Positions 9,460 to 19,100 of a stretch of 64,000 bases of DNA are shown here, one piece after another; position 1 is the first letter of the stretch, and each line of letters starts with the position of its first letter. Source of the DNA: Chloroflexota bacterium. Its GTDB lineage: Bacteria > Chloroflexota > Anaerolineae > Anaerolineales > VGOW01. The stretch is from assembly GCA_016197225.1 (NCBI GenBank), contig JACPWC010000048.1:1-64000 (forward strand). Direction: 5' to 3'. The translations under genes and the position numbers were made by a program. The notes beneath the pieces are model-generated. The model saw nothing but the letters and a program-made list of their open reading frames with translations. It was not told the DNA's origin and searched no databases.

Positions 9460-9831
9460 TCAATTTCGAATCACCCCTCGCCCCTGCCCGGTGAGCACTT
9501 CTTTTCCATGTTGGTTGCGGCAGACCCACTCAACCGACATTCGGATATGTCCTTCGGCCTGTTCCAGTTCGGTGATCTTCACCTCACAGCGCATGGTGTC
9601 GCCGGCGAACACCGGGCGATGAAATTGGAAGTTGAGTTCGCGGGCGATATAGTTCAAGTCGCCGCCGATCTTGGTGGGTAGGGTGGCGGTCAGCAATCCT
9701 TGAGCCATCAAGCGCCCCTGCTCGTCCGGCGTCACGTGATGCACGCCTTCGTCGCCGGACACTTTGCTAAAGAGGCGGATGTCCTCTTCGGTGAAGGTTC
9801 GTTCCTATGATGTTATCTCACCAACTTGCAT
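9460..9831 (-). pseudogene. MaoC-like hotdog-fold hydratase gene with in-frame amber codon
   Basis: The frame from ATG 9831 reads MQVGEITS, then TAG at 9807-9805, then ERTFTEEDIRLFSKVSGDEG and on to the stop at 9460. The sequence on both sides of the TAG matches what is expected of a MaoC-like protein: an ATG with the conserved FTEED/D-x-x-F/SGD region, the LPTKIGGDLNYIA segment, FHRPVFAGDT and a C-terminal NQHGKEVLTG. A single base change of a CAG, AAG or similar codon would give this stop. A GTG at 9762 could restart translation but would remove the first two dozen residues, which carry part of the hotdog N-terminus. No other frameshift is seen. Such enzymes hydrate enoyl-CoA or act as thioesterase-like domains; function here is presumably lost or reduced. 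Confidence 0.7.
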
Positions 9832-9860
9832 AATGTAGCTTCCTGCGGCAACCAAAAATC

Positions 9861-9930
9861 TCACCGCGAAGACGCCAAGAGCGCAAAGGGTTCCCTAAAA
9901 TTCTTTGCGTCCTTTGCGCCTTCGCGGTGA
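9861..9930. repeat. intergenic inverted repeat (CACCGCGAAGACGC family)
   Basis: TCACCGCGAAGACGC...GCGCAAAG on the left is mirrored by CTTTGCG...GCGCCTTCGCGGTGA on the right. The imperfect hairpin lies between the broken MaoC-like gene and galK. A related sequence is at 58404-58478. Its role is unknown. Confidence 0.7.
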
Positions 9931-9975
9931 AAAATCTTCGCGGGGTGATAGTTTTTCAAGGGCAATACTATAAGT

Positions 9976-11154
9976 TCACCTTACGATCTCAGCCCCCGCC
10001 GAAGCCTTGCACACGTAAATCTCCGGCTTGAGGCTGGTGGCGGCCTCGTAATGTTTCGCCAGTTGGTGCTTGAAGTCTTCAACGACGCTGGCCGCCACGA
10101 GAGCCACAGCGCAACCGCCGAAACCCGCGCCGGTCAGCCGCGCCCCGTAACAGCCTTCCAAACTTTGGGCGATGCCCACCATTACATTCAACTCGAAGCA
10201 ACTCACTTCGTAGAGATCGCGCAACGTTCGATGCGACTCGTTCATGGCGAAGCCAAAGGCGGCGATGTCGTTCCGACGAAGCGCCTCGACGGCGGTCACC
10301 GTGCGCTCACATTCTTCGACAACGTGGCGCGCCCTTCGGGCGACTTCGGGCGCGAGCAGGTGTGAGTATTTGTCGAAGTTGGCGGCGCTCACGTCGCGCA
10401 AGGCGCGAATGTCCGGAAGGACGGCGGCCAAGACGCGCACGGCTTCTTCGCACGCCGCCCGGCGATTGTTGTACTCGGACTTGCCCAGTTCGCGGCGCTT
10501 GGTTGTGTCGGCGATGACAATGGCCACGTCGGGCGGCAGGGGAACCGGCGACCACTCCAGAGTCCGGCAATCGAGGAGCAGAGCGTAACCGGCCTGGCCG
10601 CTGGCGCAGGCAAACTGATCCATGAGGCCGCAGTTGACGCCGACGTAAGTGTTCTCCGCCTTCTGGCAGAGCAAAGCCAATCCCATTCCACTTTTCTGCC
10701 AGCCGCCAAGTTCGCGCCAGGCAACGGCAAAGGCCAACTCGACGGCGGCGCTCGAACTGAGGCCCGCGCCGCGCGGCACGTCCGAGCCGAGCACGGCATC
10801 CATTCCAGAGACGGCCAAACCTGAGTTGATGAGGGCGTGAGCGACGCCTGCCGGATACAGCGCCCAGTCCGGCAACGGGCTACCCGTCACTGTTTGTTTA
10901 GCCGCCGTTTCAGTGACGCGAAACGTCACGCTGTCATCGAGATCAGCCGCGCCGAGCGAGACGAGGACGCTGTCGCAACGACCGACGGCGAGATAGGCGG
11001 CGCGATCAATCGCAACCGGCAGAACCCAGCCATCGTTGTAGTCCACGTGCTCGCCGAGCAGGTTGACGCGGCCCGGCGAGCGGGCGACGAAAGCCGGTTC
11101 CGCGCCGCCGAAAGATTTTTTGAAGCGGGTCAGGACACGGTCGAGGGAGGACAT
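9976..11154 (-). CDS. galK: galactokinase
   Basis: Galactokinase phosphorylates alpha-D-galactose at C1 with ATP, the first committed step of the Leloir pathway. The 392-residue GHMP-kinase shows the galactokinase signature SPGRVNLLGEHVDYNDGW (about residue 27), the ATP-binding glycine/serine loop DVPRGAGLSSSAA (about residue 125), CGLMDQFACASG near residue 175 with the catalytic Asp, and the third GHMP motif TGAGFGGCAVAL near residue 345. No galT, galE or galM lies nearby. A 61-base gap separates it from the upstream gene on the same strand, and no strong ribosome-binding site is seen before the ATG. Confidence 0.95.
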   Translation of the reverse strand: MSSLDRVLTRFKKSFGGAEPAFVARSPGRVNLLGEHVDYNDGWVLPVAIDRAAYLAVGRCDSVLVSLGAADLDDSVTFRVTETAAKQTVTGSPLPDWALYPAGVAHALINSGLAVSGMDAVLGSDVPRGAGLSSSAAVELAFAVAWRELGGWQKSGMGLALLCQKAENTYVGVNCGLMDQFACASGQAGYALLLDCRTLEWSPVPLPPDVAIVIADTTKRRELGKSEYNNRRAACEEAVRVLAAVLPDIRALRDVSAANFDKYSHLLAPEVARRARHVVEECERTVTAVEALRRNDIAAFGFAMNESHRTLRDLYEVSCFELNVMVGIAQSLEGCYGARLTGAGFGGCAVALVAASVVEDFKHQLAKHYEAATSLKPEIYVCKASAGAEIVR

Positions 11155-11216
11155 GGTGGGCGGCGTTTTATTTCTAACGGCAAGTTTATATTACTGATCC
11201 GTAAAGTCCTTGTTGA

Positions 11217-12884
11217 TCACGTCTGCAACTCTGCCGCCAACCCCAACGCTGCCATCGCCTCGCGCAACTTCTCCCAATTCTTCACCTCAACCGCCGTCGG
11301 GCCGAGCGTCTCGCCAAGATGGCGGCTGGCTTGCGGCGAGCGGCGCAAGGTTTCCAACACCTCAGGACTGCTCACCCGCAGAACCAGCGCCTGCGCCGCC
11401 CGAACTTCAATGCCGTTGCGTCCCCAGCGCTCGACCATGTCAATCAAGTGCTTTGGCACATGCTCACAGGCGCGGCGCAAAAAGGCGGTGATGTGCCGGG
11501 CGGTGATTCCCTGCCGGGCGGCGACCTGCAAAGAGTTGCCGGTGAGGCGGTAGGAATAGGCGTCGTCGCCGGTCAGCGGGCCGGGGGCCAGCCATTCGCC
11601 GATGCGGGCCGCCTGAAAACGGTCGTAGCGATTCGCGCTGCGGCTCACCAGCAGAACGCCGTCGCCCCTGGCAATCATCGGCTTCGGCTTATCTGCAATC
11701 TTCCACTCGCCGCCTGCGTGCGTGAAAACCTCAAAGATTGGCGTCAGACGAAACGCATCCGATGACTCGCTTTTATCCACCAGCCCCAGCCAGTGCAGTG
11801 GCCCTCTAATCAAATAGCGCAACAGCGCCCCATCCACCTTGTCCCAGTGCTCGAAGCCGCGCAAATATTCGCCGCTTCCGGCGTCGCGGATGTACCACGA
11901 GTCGTAGTCTCCCGCAGGCCGCTGAAAGTCCGGGTGATGCTCGCGCACAAAGCCGACGAACGACTCAAGCGAACGCCACTCGCCTGCCGGCAAATCAGCG
12001 CACAAACGAATCACGAATGCGCGCGTGGCAACCGGGTCATTGCTCCACGCACCCGGTTCCGTGCGCAGTGTTGGCACATGCCACAAGTCGTTCCACGCCT
12101 TCGAGTCGCGCCAGGCCTCGGCCAGCCTTCGCAGTTGCTCGCCGCGAGAGGCGCGCAAAAATTCCTTCACCGGCTCCGGGTTGAGCTTGTGATCGAGAAG
12201 CAAATTGAGATCGGCCAGCAGGGCCAGGCACAGATCAAGCGCCGGGAGTCGAAGATGAGATGAAAGGTGATCGTCGAGCGGGCGGCTCAACTGGATGGCG
12301 GCCAGAACGGTGACAACATCGTCCACCAGCGCCGAGCTGGCCGGTTGAGCCGAAGCCGACTCAGACGGGGCCACCGCCTCAGCCGGGGAAGCCGCCGCTG
12401 GCGGTTCCACCTGTGGCAGAAGTGGGAGCAGATCGTTGGGAATGAAAAAAAACTCCTGCGGCCCCGAGTCGGTCTCCATGAAAGCGCGGCCCATCAGCCC
12501 GTTGAAGTACAGCGCCTCGCCGGCGTTGAGCGGCGACTCCCACGGGCGCTCGCGGGCCAGAGCCGCCGGGCCGAGCGGGCGTGGCTCGCCAAAGCGCCGG
12601 ATGAAGGGCGGGGCGGGCAGGCGGCCTTCGGCTTGAATGAGCGCCTCGAGGGCTAAACGAGTTTGCGCCTGGAGATCGGGCGCTTCGGGCAGAGAGTCAA
12701 GGTTGGGGTCGCCGAGGACGCGGGTGAGGAGCAGATCGAGGGCGTCGGGAATTTTGAGAGCGGTAGCCAACTCGAGGGCGGCGGCACGGGCGTTGGAAGC
12801 ATTCAACTCAACGCCGGCCTGCTCGGCAACAGCTTTCAGCAGAGTCAAATCGTAGTCGAGGTAAATGTGTTCGAGGTCGGGCAT
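11217..12884 (-). CDS. helicase-associated-domain protein (XPB/Ssl2-like C-terminal region)
   Basis: This 555-residue protein lacks visible Walker motifs. Its last 150 residues, with GDGVLLVSRSANRYDRFQ, YSYRLTGNSLQVAARQGIT and VLRVSSPEVLETLR, resemble the helicase conserved C-terminal domain found in stand-alone proteins of Chloroflexota and Actinobacteria. The N-terminal part is helical and rich in Leu, Ala and Glu, with a Pro/Ser/Ala linker around residue 190. The frame continues upstream to 12941, but those extra residues are simply the translation of an intergenic repeat; ATG 12884, giving MPDLEHIYLDYDLTLLK, is chosen. Its function is unknown; a role in nucleic-acid binding is inference from the domain. 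Confidence 0.6.
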   Translation of the reverse strand: MPDLEHIYLDYDLTLLKAVAEQAGVELNASNARAAALELATALKIPDALDLLLTRVLGDPNLDSLPEAPDLQAQTRLALEALIQAEGRLPAPPFIRRFGEPRPLGPAALARERPWESPLNAGEALYFNGLMGRAFMETDSGPQEFFFIPNDLLPLLPQVEPPAAASPAEAVAPSESASAQPASSALVDDVVTVLAAIQLSRPLDDHLSSHLRLPALDLCLALLADLNLLLDHKLNPEPVKEFLRASRGEQLRRLAEAWRDSKAWNDLWHVPTLRTEPGAWSNDPVATRAFVIRLCADLPAGEWRSLESFVGFVREHHPDFQRPAGDYDSWYIRDAGSGEYLRGFEHWDKVDGALLRYLIRGPLHWLGLVDKSESSDAFRLTPIFEVFTHAGGEWKIADKPKPMIARGDGVLLVSRSANRYDRFQAARIGEWLAPGPLTGDDAYSYRLTGNSLQVAARQGITARHITAFLRRACEHVPKHLIDMVERWGRNGIEVRAAQALVLRVSSPEVLETLRRSPQASRHLGETLGPTAVEVKNWEKLREAMAALGLAAELQT

Positions 12885-12890
12885 GGGCTG

Positions 12891-12961
12891 AGTAATCAGT
12901 GAACAGTGAACAGTTGTCAGTGATAGTCGGCCACTGTTCACCGTTTACTGTTCACTGTTCA
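12891..12961. repeat. intergenic inverted repeat (AGTGAACAGTGAACAGT family)
   Basis: Tandem GTGAACA words on the left pair with TGTTCAC words on the right to form an imperfect hairpin between the helicase-like gene and the lipid kinase gene. The right end touches the stop codon of the lipid kinase. Confidence 0.75.
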
Positions 12962-13876
12962 CTACACTAACAACTGCACCGCCCCCGCCATCATCTCCAC
13001 CTCCACCGTCCTCGTGTTCACTTCGTAGGGCGACCAGAGTTCGCCGTCGGTGTGAATGGGCAGGGCGCGGTCGGCCTCGAGGCGTAGTTTGCGAAACGCG
13101 CCCATCGTGACGTGCCTGGACTTCGGATGAGTCCCGTTCATCACCATTGGCAACAGGCCGAGGATGGTGAGGCGGTTGACGTGGCCGATCAGGGCGTACT
13201 CAAACGTGCCATCGTCCACCTTCGAGTCGGGCGTGGTGCGGAAGCCGCCACCCTCGCGCGGGCCGTTGCCCAGCGTCAACATCAGCATGTTGCGCTCAAT
13301 CGTTGGCCCGTCGTCGAACGCGAGTTTGGAATGCGACGATTCGTAATCCTGGGCAATCGTCATCATCACCGCCGTCAGATACATTATGAAGCCGTACATG
13401 TTCGTGATCTTGCGGCTCATAATATTCACTTTAGCGTCGAAGCCGATGCCGACCGTGTTGTTCCAGTATTCAAGCCGTCCGTTGTTGTCGCGAATCAGGC
13501 CCACGTCAACCGCTTTGGGCGTTCCGGTGAAGATGCGCTTGGCAGCCTCAGCCGGGTCGAGCGGCACGCCCGCGCCAAACGCAAAATCGTTGCCGGAGCC
13601 GATGGGCACCACGCCTAGTTTGGGCCGGTGTTGCGGGGCGACGCGCATCAGGCCGTTGATCACTTCGTGCACCGTGCCGTCGCCGCCCATCGCCACCACC
13701 GTGTCGAAACCTTCCAGCCCGGCTTTGGCCGCTAGGTCGGTGGCGTGCGCCGGATATTCCGTGCCCACCCACTCTGCGCCGCCGTGTTCTTCCACGATGG
13801 CTCGCAAGTCAGAGGCGCGTTGCCCGGAGCGCCCGCGATCGGACATTGGATTGAAGATCAGTTTGACTTTGCTCAT
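12962..13876 (-). CDS. diacylglycerol kinase family lipid kinase (YegS/BmrU-like)
   Basis: The protein belongs to the DAGK catalytic family, which phosphorylates membrane lipids such as diacylglycerol or undecaprenol-like alcohols. It begins with the nucleotide-binding KLIFNPMSDRGRS segment, and the hallmark VAMGGDGTVHEVINGL lies near residue 62. PIGSGNDFAFG follows near residue 92 and a beta-sandwich C-terminal domain ends the protein at 304 residues, the normal length. The start is four bases after the CBS gene stop, so the two form an operon. The specific lipid substrate cannot be told. Confidence 0.9.
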   Translation of the reverse strand: MSKVKLIFNPMSDRGRSGQRASDLRAIVEEHGGAEWVGTEYPAHATDLAAKAGLEGFDTVVAMGGDGTVHEVINGLMRVAPQHRPKLGVVPIGSGNDFAFGAGVPLDPAEAAKRIFTGTPKAVDVGLIRDNNGRLEYWNNTVGIGFDAKVNIMSRKITNMYGFIMYLTAVMMTIAQDYESSHSKLAFDDGPTIERNMLMLTLGNGPREGGGFRTTPDSKVDDGTFEYALIGHVNRLTILGLLPMVMNGTHPKSRHVTMGAFRKLRLEADRALPIHTDGELWSPYEVNTRTVEVEMMAGAVQLLV

Positions 13877-13880
13877 GGCT

Positions 13881-14282
13881 TTAATCTTCCCAGCCGCTTT
13901 CTTCCACGGCCATGAAAATATCGGTCGCCGACACCATGCCGATCAGCTTGCCAAAGTCATCGGCCACTGGCAGGTGATGCACCTTGAGTTCGCCCATCCT
14001 CTGCGAGCACTGCCGGATTGACCATTCAATGCGGGCGGTGATGATCGGGGCGCTCATGATCTCTTTGCATTTCAAGGTGCGGGTGTCGCGGTCGTGGGCG
14101 GCCACTTTGTCGCGAATGTCGGTGCTGGTGATGATGCCGTAAGGTTCGCCGGCTTTGGGCGGGGCCACGATCACGCTATGGATGTTGTGGCGGCGCATGA
14201 TCGTCAGCGCATGGGCCACCGTGTCCTCTTGCTCGACGATGATCACCGGGCTGGTCATAATGTCTTTCACGGAATAAGTCAT
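13881..14282 (-). CDS. CBS-domain protein (two CBS repeats)
   Basis: The 133-residue protein is made of two CBS repeats, one beginning VKDIMTSPVIIVEQEDTVAHAL and the other CKEIMSAPIITARIEWSI. Such Bateman pairs bind adenosine nucleotides and usually act as energy sensors. The frame is open to 14366, but the ATG at 14282 has a clear GGAGGAG six to seven bases upstream. It is first in a two-gene operon with the lipid kinase and is divergent from the 14.48-kb operon. The partner it regulates is not evident. Confidence 0.88.
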   Translation of the reverse strand: MTYSVKDIMTSPVIIVEQEDTVAHALTIMRRHNIHSVIVAPPKAGEPYGIITSTDIRDKVAAHDRDTRTLKCKEIMSAPIITARIEWSIRQCSQRMGELKVHHLPVADDFGKLIGMVSATDIFMAVEESGWED

Positions 14283-14445
14283 GGCGCTCCTCCAGAGTGA
14301 AGTGCGACGATTATAGACCTGAATTAATGCAGACACCAAATGTTTCTGCCTCAAAGTACCCCGCAATGATTACCCATATCTCGAAAGCTCCCCGTCCGCG
14401 TCCCCGCAGCATTTGCGGGTAATCACCAGGTACCCCCTGCCCTTG

Positions 14446-14473
14446 TTGCCTTCCAGCGCCCTTGTGCTATACT
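14446..14473 (+). promoter_or_regulatory. promoter of the MutL/DUF6754 operon
   Basis: TTGCCT (14446-14451) and TATACT (14468-14473) are 16 bases apart. The predicted start of transcription would be only a few bases before ATG 14482, so the first gene may be leaderless. The 200-base divergent gap upstream also holds an imperfect inverted repeat of GGTAATCA/TGATTACC words at about 14355-14435. Confidence 0.55.
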
Positions 14474-14481
14474 CCAACAAA

Positions 14482-14706
14482 ATGAACGTTTTTCAGCACT
14501 GGCAGGAACGATTCGAGAGTTTGGGCCTGGGCGAATTTTGGCGCGAATTGATGCGGCCCGGCTCGCCTACGGCCTTTCTCGCCGCCCAAAGCCTGCGGAT
14601 TGCCCAACCGGCCCTCTCGGTCTTCACCGACGAGGCCGGGGTCGCCGCCATTGACTCCCTGGCCGCCCGGCTCGAAGGCCCCGACGAAACGGAGACCCAA
14701 TCATGA
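14482..14706 (+). CDS. hypothetical small helical protein, first gene of MutL operon
   Basis: I do not recognise this 74-residue protein. It is predicted soluble and mostly helical, opening FQHWQERFESLGLGEFWREL and ending in an acidic tail. The longer frame from 14413 would start upstream of the -10 box, so ATG 14482 is preferred. Its last four bases overlap the start of the DUF6754 gene, which supports translation and coupling. Confidence 0.6.
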   Translation: MNVFQHWQERFESLGLGEFWRELMRPGSPTAFLAAQSLRIAQPALSVFTDEAGVAAIDSLAARLEGPDETETQS

Positions 14707-15458
14707 GTCTCGAAGCCACGTTCGGACTCGGCGGCGTGATTTTCGCCGCCCTGCTCATCCTCCTCTTCTGGTTTTTGGCCCGGCGCTCGGGCCGCCCCCC
14801 GGCCCTGCGCGAGATCGAGGCCTTCCAGAACTTGCCGCAGAAAGTTGGCGAGGCGGTTGAGAGCGGCAAGCGCGTTCACGTCTCGCTCGGGTCGGGCGCG
14901 GTGGGTGGAAAAAACACGGTGGCGGCCCTGGCCGGGTTGTCGGTGCTGGAAACCATCGCCGAGGCGGCCACCATTTCCGACAAACCGCCCATCGTCACCA
15001 GCGGCGACGGCGTTTCCACGATTCTGGCCCAGGATACTCTGCGCCGAGTCTACAAACAACAAAACGCCGAAGACCTCTACGATCATCTGGCAGGCCGCCT
15101 GGCCGGCCCGACGACGATGTCGTACACCGCCGGGGTGATGACGACCCTCAAAGATGAAAGCGTCTCCACCAGTTTGCTCATCGGTAGTTATGACCGCGAA
15201 GTGGCGTTGATGGCCGACGCCGGCCTGAGCCAGAATGCGCACCAGATCATCGGCACCGACAGCACGCAGGGCCAGGCGCTGGCTTACGTGTCTGGCGACC
15301 ACGCTCTAATTGGCGAAGATATGTTTGCCAGCGGCGCTTACCTGGCCGGCGGCAAGCCCGCGCACCGCGCCAGCCTGCAAATGCAGGACGTGTTGCGCCT
15401 GGTGGTTGTGGCCGCTGTCGTCGGCGGCATGATCGCCAAAATTTTGGGACTGATATGA
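14703..15458 (+). CDS. DUF6754-type membrane protein
   Basis: The 251-residue protein has one membrane segment near residues 8-28 and another at the C-terminus (about 230-250). Between them is a soluble domain with GKRVHVSLGSGAVGG, a TSGDGVSTILAQD segment and GTDSTQGQALAYVSGD. This arrangement matches proteins annotated as DUF6754 in Anaerolineae; the assignment is from memory. The function is unknown. It overlaps both neighbours by four bases (ATGA junctions), so its product is probably made in fixed ratio with the multi-pass protein that follows. No catalytic motif is recognised. Confidence 0.65.
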   Translation: MSLEATFGLGGVIFAALLILLFWFLARRSGRPPALREIEAFQNLPQKVGEAVESGKRVHVSLGSGAVGGKNTVAALAGLSVLETIAEAATISDKPPIVTSGDGVSTILAQDTLRRVYKQQNAEDLYDHLAGRLAGPTTMSYTAGVMTTLKDESVSTSLLIGSYDREVALMADAGLSQNAHQIIGTDSTQGQALAYVSGDHALIGEDMFASGAYLAGGKPAHRASLQMQDVLRLVVVAAVVGGMIAKILGLI

Positions 15459-16102
15459 AATTGCGTTTGCCAGTGGCCGTTGCCGTTCTGGCCGGTTTGG
15501 CCACGCTCGCCCTTTATTTCATTCCACCCGTCACCCTGCCGGGCAACGTTGATCTGCGGTTGTTGTTGGTGGAGTGGGCGGCGACGCTGGGCGCGGTGGC
15601 CTTGTTGCTCGGCGTGCTCAATCTGGCCTTTGTTCACCTTCGCAAGATCAGCCTCTTCAGCAGTGGTTGGGCTTACAGCATCTTCCTCCTGTTGGCGCTG
15701 GTGATCATGCTGGGCCTGGGCCTGCTGGCCATACTGACCCCCGATCCTTTTGCCAGCGCCGCCCGCGAAGGCACGCGATTTGCATTCCTTTATATTCAAA
15801 CTCCGGTCGAAGCCTCACTGGCCGCTTTGTTGGTGGTGGTGATGGTGCTGGCCGGGGCGCGGCTGATCTACAAACGCCGCAACGGGCCGGCAGTGCTGTT
15901 CATCATCGTCACCTTGATTTTGATCGCCGGACTGGCTCCGATCAATTTGCCCGGCTTCGACGGCCTCGCCGCCCTGCGCGACTGGGTGACTCAGGTTCCA
16001 GCCGTCGGCGGCGCGCGCGGCATTTTGCTGGGCATTGCCCTGGGCACCGTTGCCACCGGCCTGCGCGTAATTCTGGGGGCCGACCACCCCTACGGAGAAT
16101 AA
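15455..16102 (+). CDS. hypothetical six-pass membrane protein
   Basis: The 215-residue protein is almost entirely hydrophobic, with about six transmembrane helices starting at residues 5, 27, 65, 110, 145 and 180. Short basic loops (HLRKI, IYKRRNG) suggest the cytoplasmic side. The C-terminus ends in ILGADHPYGE. I recognise no named family. It overlaps the DUF6754 gene by four bases and is followed six bases later by the zinc-ribbon gene, so it is an integral part of the operon. Confidence 0.6.
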   Translation: MKLRLPVAVAVLAGLATLALYFIPPVTLPGNVDLRLLLVEWAATLGAVALLLGVLNLAFVHLRKISLFSSGWAYSIFLLLALVIMLGLGLLAILTPDPFASAAREGTRFAFLYIQTPVEASLAALLVVVMVLAGARLIYKRRNGPAVLFIIVTLILIAGLAPINLPGFDGLAALRDWVTQVPAVGGARGILLGIALGTVATGLRVILGADHPYGE

Positions 16103-16108
16103 AGTAAC

Positions 16109-19100
16109 GTGGCCGATCTGCGTTGCCCCATGTGCGCCAAGATGAACCCCGACACGCTCGACGAGTGTCAGTTCTGCGGGGCGCGCCTCAAGCCGCTGGT
16201 TCTGCCTCAAACCGGGGCTCTCAAACTTCCATCGGACTGGGACAAGCCAAAAACGCCGGCGCCACCCGCGCCCGAGGCGGCCAAACCGTCCGACTCGGAC
16301 TGGTTGAAGAAGCTTCGGAGTGAAGAGCCGTCCTCTTTGCCTTCGGCTGATCCTTTCAAACAAACCGCCAGCCTGCCCAACTGGCTGGGCGAGAACGATG
16401 CCGCCGAATCGGAACAGGAACCAGCCGCGGGCGCCGACGACTGGCTCTCTCAGTTGCGCGGCCAGGACTCAGCCAGCCCCGGCGCGGTTGAGGAACCGGA
16501 GTTGTTGAGCGAGGATTTGTTGCGCTCGCGCCTCGGCGGCCTGAGTGACGCGCCCTCTGCCGAGCCTGAAGACTCAGCCGCCAGTTCCGGCCCGGCTTTC
16601 GCGGGCGCTACCGACTGGCTCAAGGCGCTGGACGACGAGCCGCAGCAACCGGCGCAAACGCCCGGCCTCTCCGACTTTGCCCGCATGGCCGCCGCGTTGC
16701 CGCCGCAGGAAGAAGACGATAGCGACGACTGGCTTAAGTCGTTTGGCGTTTCGCAATCCGCCGAGCCGCCCAAGCCCAGCGGTTTCTCAAACTGGTCTGC
16801 CACAGCCTCCAAGCCGGCGGAGTCGGCGGCCAGCGAGACCGATGACTCCGACGATTGGCTTAAGTCGTTTGGCGCAGAGCCAGAGCAAGCCAAGCCTCAA
16901 CTCGGCCTCTCCGACTTCGCCCGCATGGCCGCCGCGCCGCCGCCGCCGGAAGAAGACGACAGCGACGACTGGCTCAAATCGTTTAACGCGCCGCCGGCGG
17001 CAGAGCGGACGGGCGAACAACCCTTGATGCAGACGGCCAGCCTGCCCGACTGGCTCGGTTCAACTCCCGAAGCGGCTGTGCCGACCACGCCAACCCCGCC
17101 CGCCGCCGACGATGCCGCCGACTGGCTCAAGTCGTTGAGCAGTGCCAGCGCGCCTGCCGCCAGCGACTCATCGTCGGCCCTGCCCGGCGAACTACCGGCG
17201 TGGCTCGACAACCTCACCTCAAGTTCAGCGCCGCCTACCGATCAGCCGCCCGGTGCTTTTGGCCGCACAGCCACACTCGACTGGTTGCAATCGGATGAAC
17301 CTTCCGCGCCTCAACCGCCCGCCGCCTCCGACTCATCTTTGCCCGCCGAACTACCGGCGTGGCTCAAACCCGCCCCGGCAGAGTCCGGCCCAGCATTGCC
17401 GGCGGCGGCTCAACCGTCGCCATCCGAATCGGAGCTGCCGGCGTGGCTCGATAAGCTCACCTCAAGCTCGGCTCCACCGTCCGATCAACCGCCAAGCGCT
17501 TTCAGCCGCACTGCCACCCTCGACTGGATGCAGGCCGAAGAACCGCCTGCGCCGCCACAACCGCCGGCCGAGTCTTTGCCCACTGCCGACATTCCCGACT
17601 GGCTCAGCAAACTCACCTCAGGCTCCGCTCCGCCTTCCGATGAACCGCCCTCGGCGCTGACTCGCACCGGCACCCTCGACTGGTTGAGCGCCAGCGCGCC
17701 CGCTGAAGCGTCGGGAGAGGATGTGCCCGATTGGCTCCAGCCTACGCTGGGCGCGCCAGCGCCCGGCCAGCCGCCTCTCACTCGCACTGGCACGCTCGAC
17801 TGGCTGAACGAAAATCCGCCCGGCTCGGATGTTGACTTGCCCGATTGGCTTAAGCCGCCAGCAGGCTCGCCCGCAACACCCTCGGCCTCGACAGACTTGC
17901 CGGAGCCGGATTGGGTGATCTCGTCCGACACTGAACTCAAACCCGAGACTCCCAAGTCGTCAGCCAAGAAGGCCACCGGCATGCTTAGCCAGGCGGCAGA
18001 CACATTCTCAATGCAGTCGCCTACCGGAACCGGCCCGGCCCTCGTCGGCTCGGAAGACGAAATGCAAGCCTGGCTCAAAGACCTGGAGCCTGCGCCGCCG
18101 GCCTCAACGCCCCCAACACCACCGGATTCGTCCGGCGAATTACCGGCGTGGCTCAGCCAATTGACTCCTTCCGACTCAGCGCCTCCTTCGAGCGGCGCGC
18201 CGGCCATCGCCTTCGACGAAGCCGGGCAATCTCCTGCAGACGCCGGTAGCGCCTCCGGCGACCTGCCTGCCGAACTACCGGCATGGTTGGCGAACCTGCG
18301 CCCCTCCGGCCTGGATGCCGCGCCGCCTTTCGCCGTTGAGTCTGATAAGACCGAAGCCCTCAAGCCTGACGACATGCCTGCCTGGCTGGCCCCGGCCTCC
18401 GGGGCCACCGCCACTGCCGCCACAGCCCTGCCCTTCACCGAACCTGTTGAGGGAGCCGCCCGCGCCGCCAACCTGGCCCGGGGCAACCTGCCTTCATGGT
18501 TGCAAGCCATGCGGCCCATTGACCTCAACACGCCGACGATTGACCTTGCGCCCGACCGCGAAGAAACTGCCGGGCCGCTGGCCGGCATGCGCGGCATCCT
18601 GCCCGCCGAGTCGGCCATCACCGTGCCGGGCAAACCGGGCGCCGTCGTCACCCGCTTTGTGGTGAGCGATGTCGAAGCCCAGCAAGCCGAACTCTTCCGT
18701 TCCATCGTCAGCGAAGAGACTCAGGAATCCAAGGCCGACGCGAAGCGCAAATCGCGCTTCAACTACAACTACCTCGTTCGTCTGCTCATTGGACTGGTAA
18801 TGGTGGCCGTGGCGCTAACGCCTTATGCGTTTGGCGACATCACCGGTTTATTCGCGCCTCCCGATCCGACTAACCTGCCAGCGCCGATCAGCGCCCTTTA
18901 CACTGAAATCGAAAGCCTGCCGGTTGATCAACCGGTGTTGATCGCCTTTGAATACGAACCGGCCTACACGGGCGAACTCAACCCCGGCGTCGAGGCGGTG
19001 ATCGCACACCTCATGCGGCGCGGCGTGCCGGTGGCCGTCGCCAGCACCTCACCGGCGGGCGCAGGCGTGGCCCGGGAAGTGCTGGATCGGGTGGCAACGC

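Noticed and set aside
16600..18500. Regular repeat spacing that could suggest a CRISPR or tandem array
   Set aside because: The periodic signal is the protein-level D/A-W-L motif in a continuous reading frame with variable spacing, not identical DNA repeats with spacers.
17485..18705. 406-codon open frame on the minus strand
   Set aside because: It is opposite the Trp-Leu repeat protein; low-complexity GC-rich coding DNA keeps the opposite strand open.
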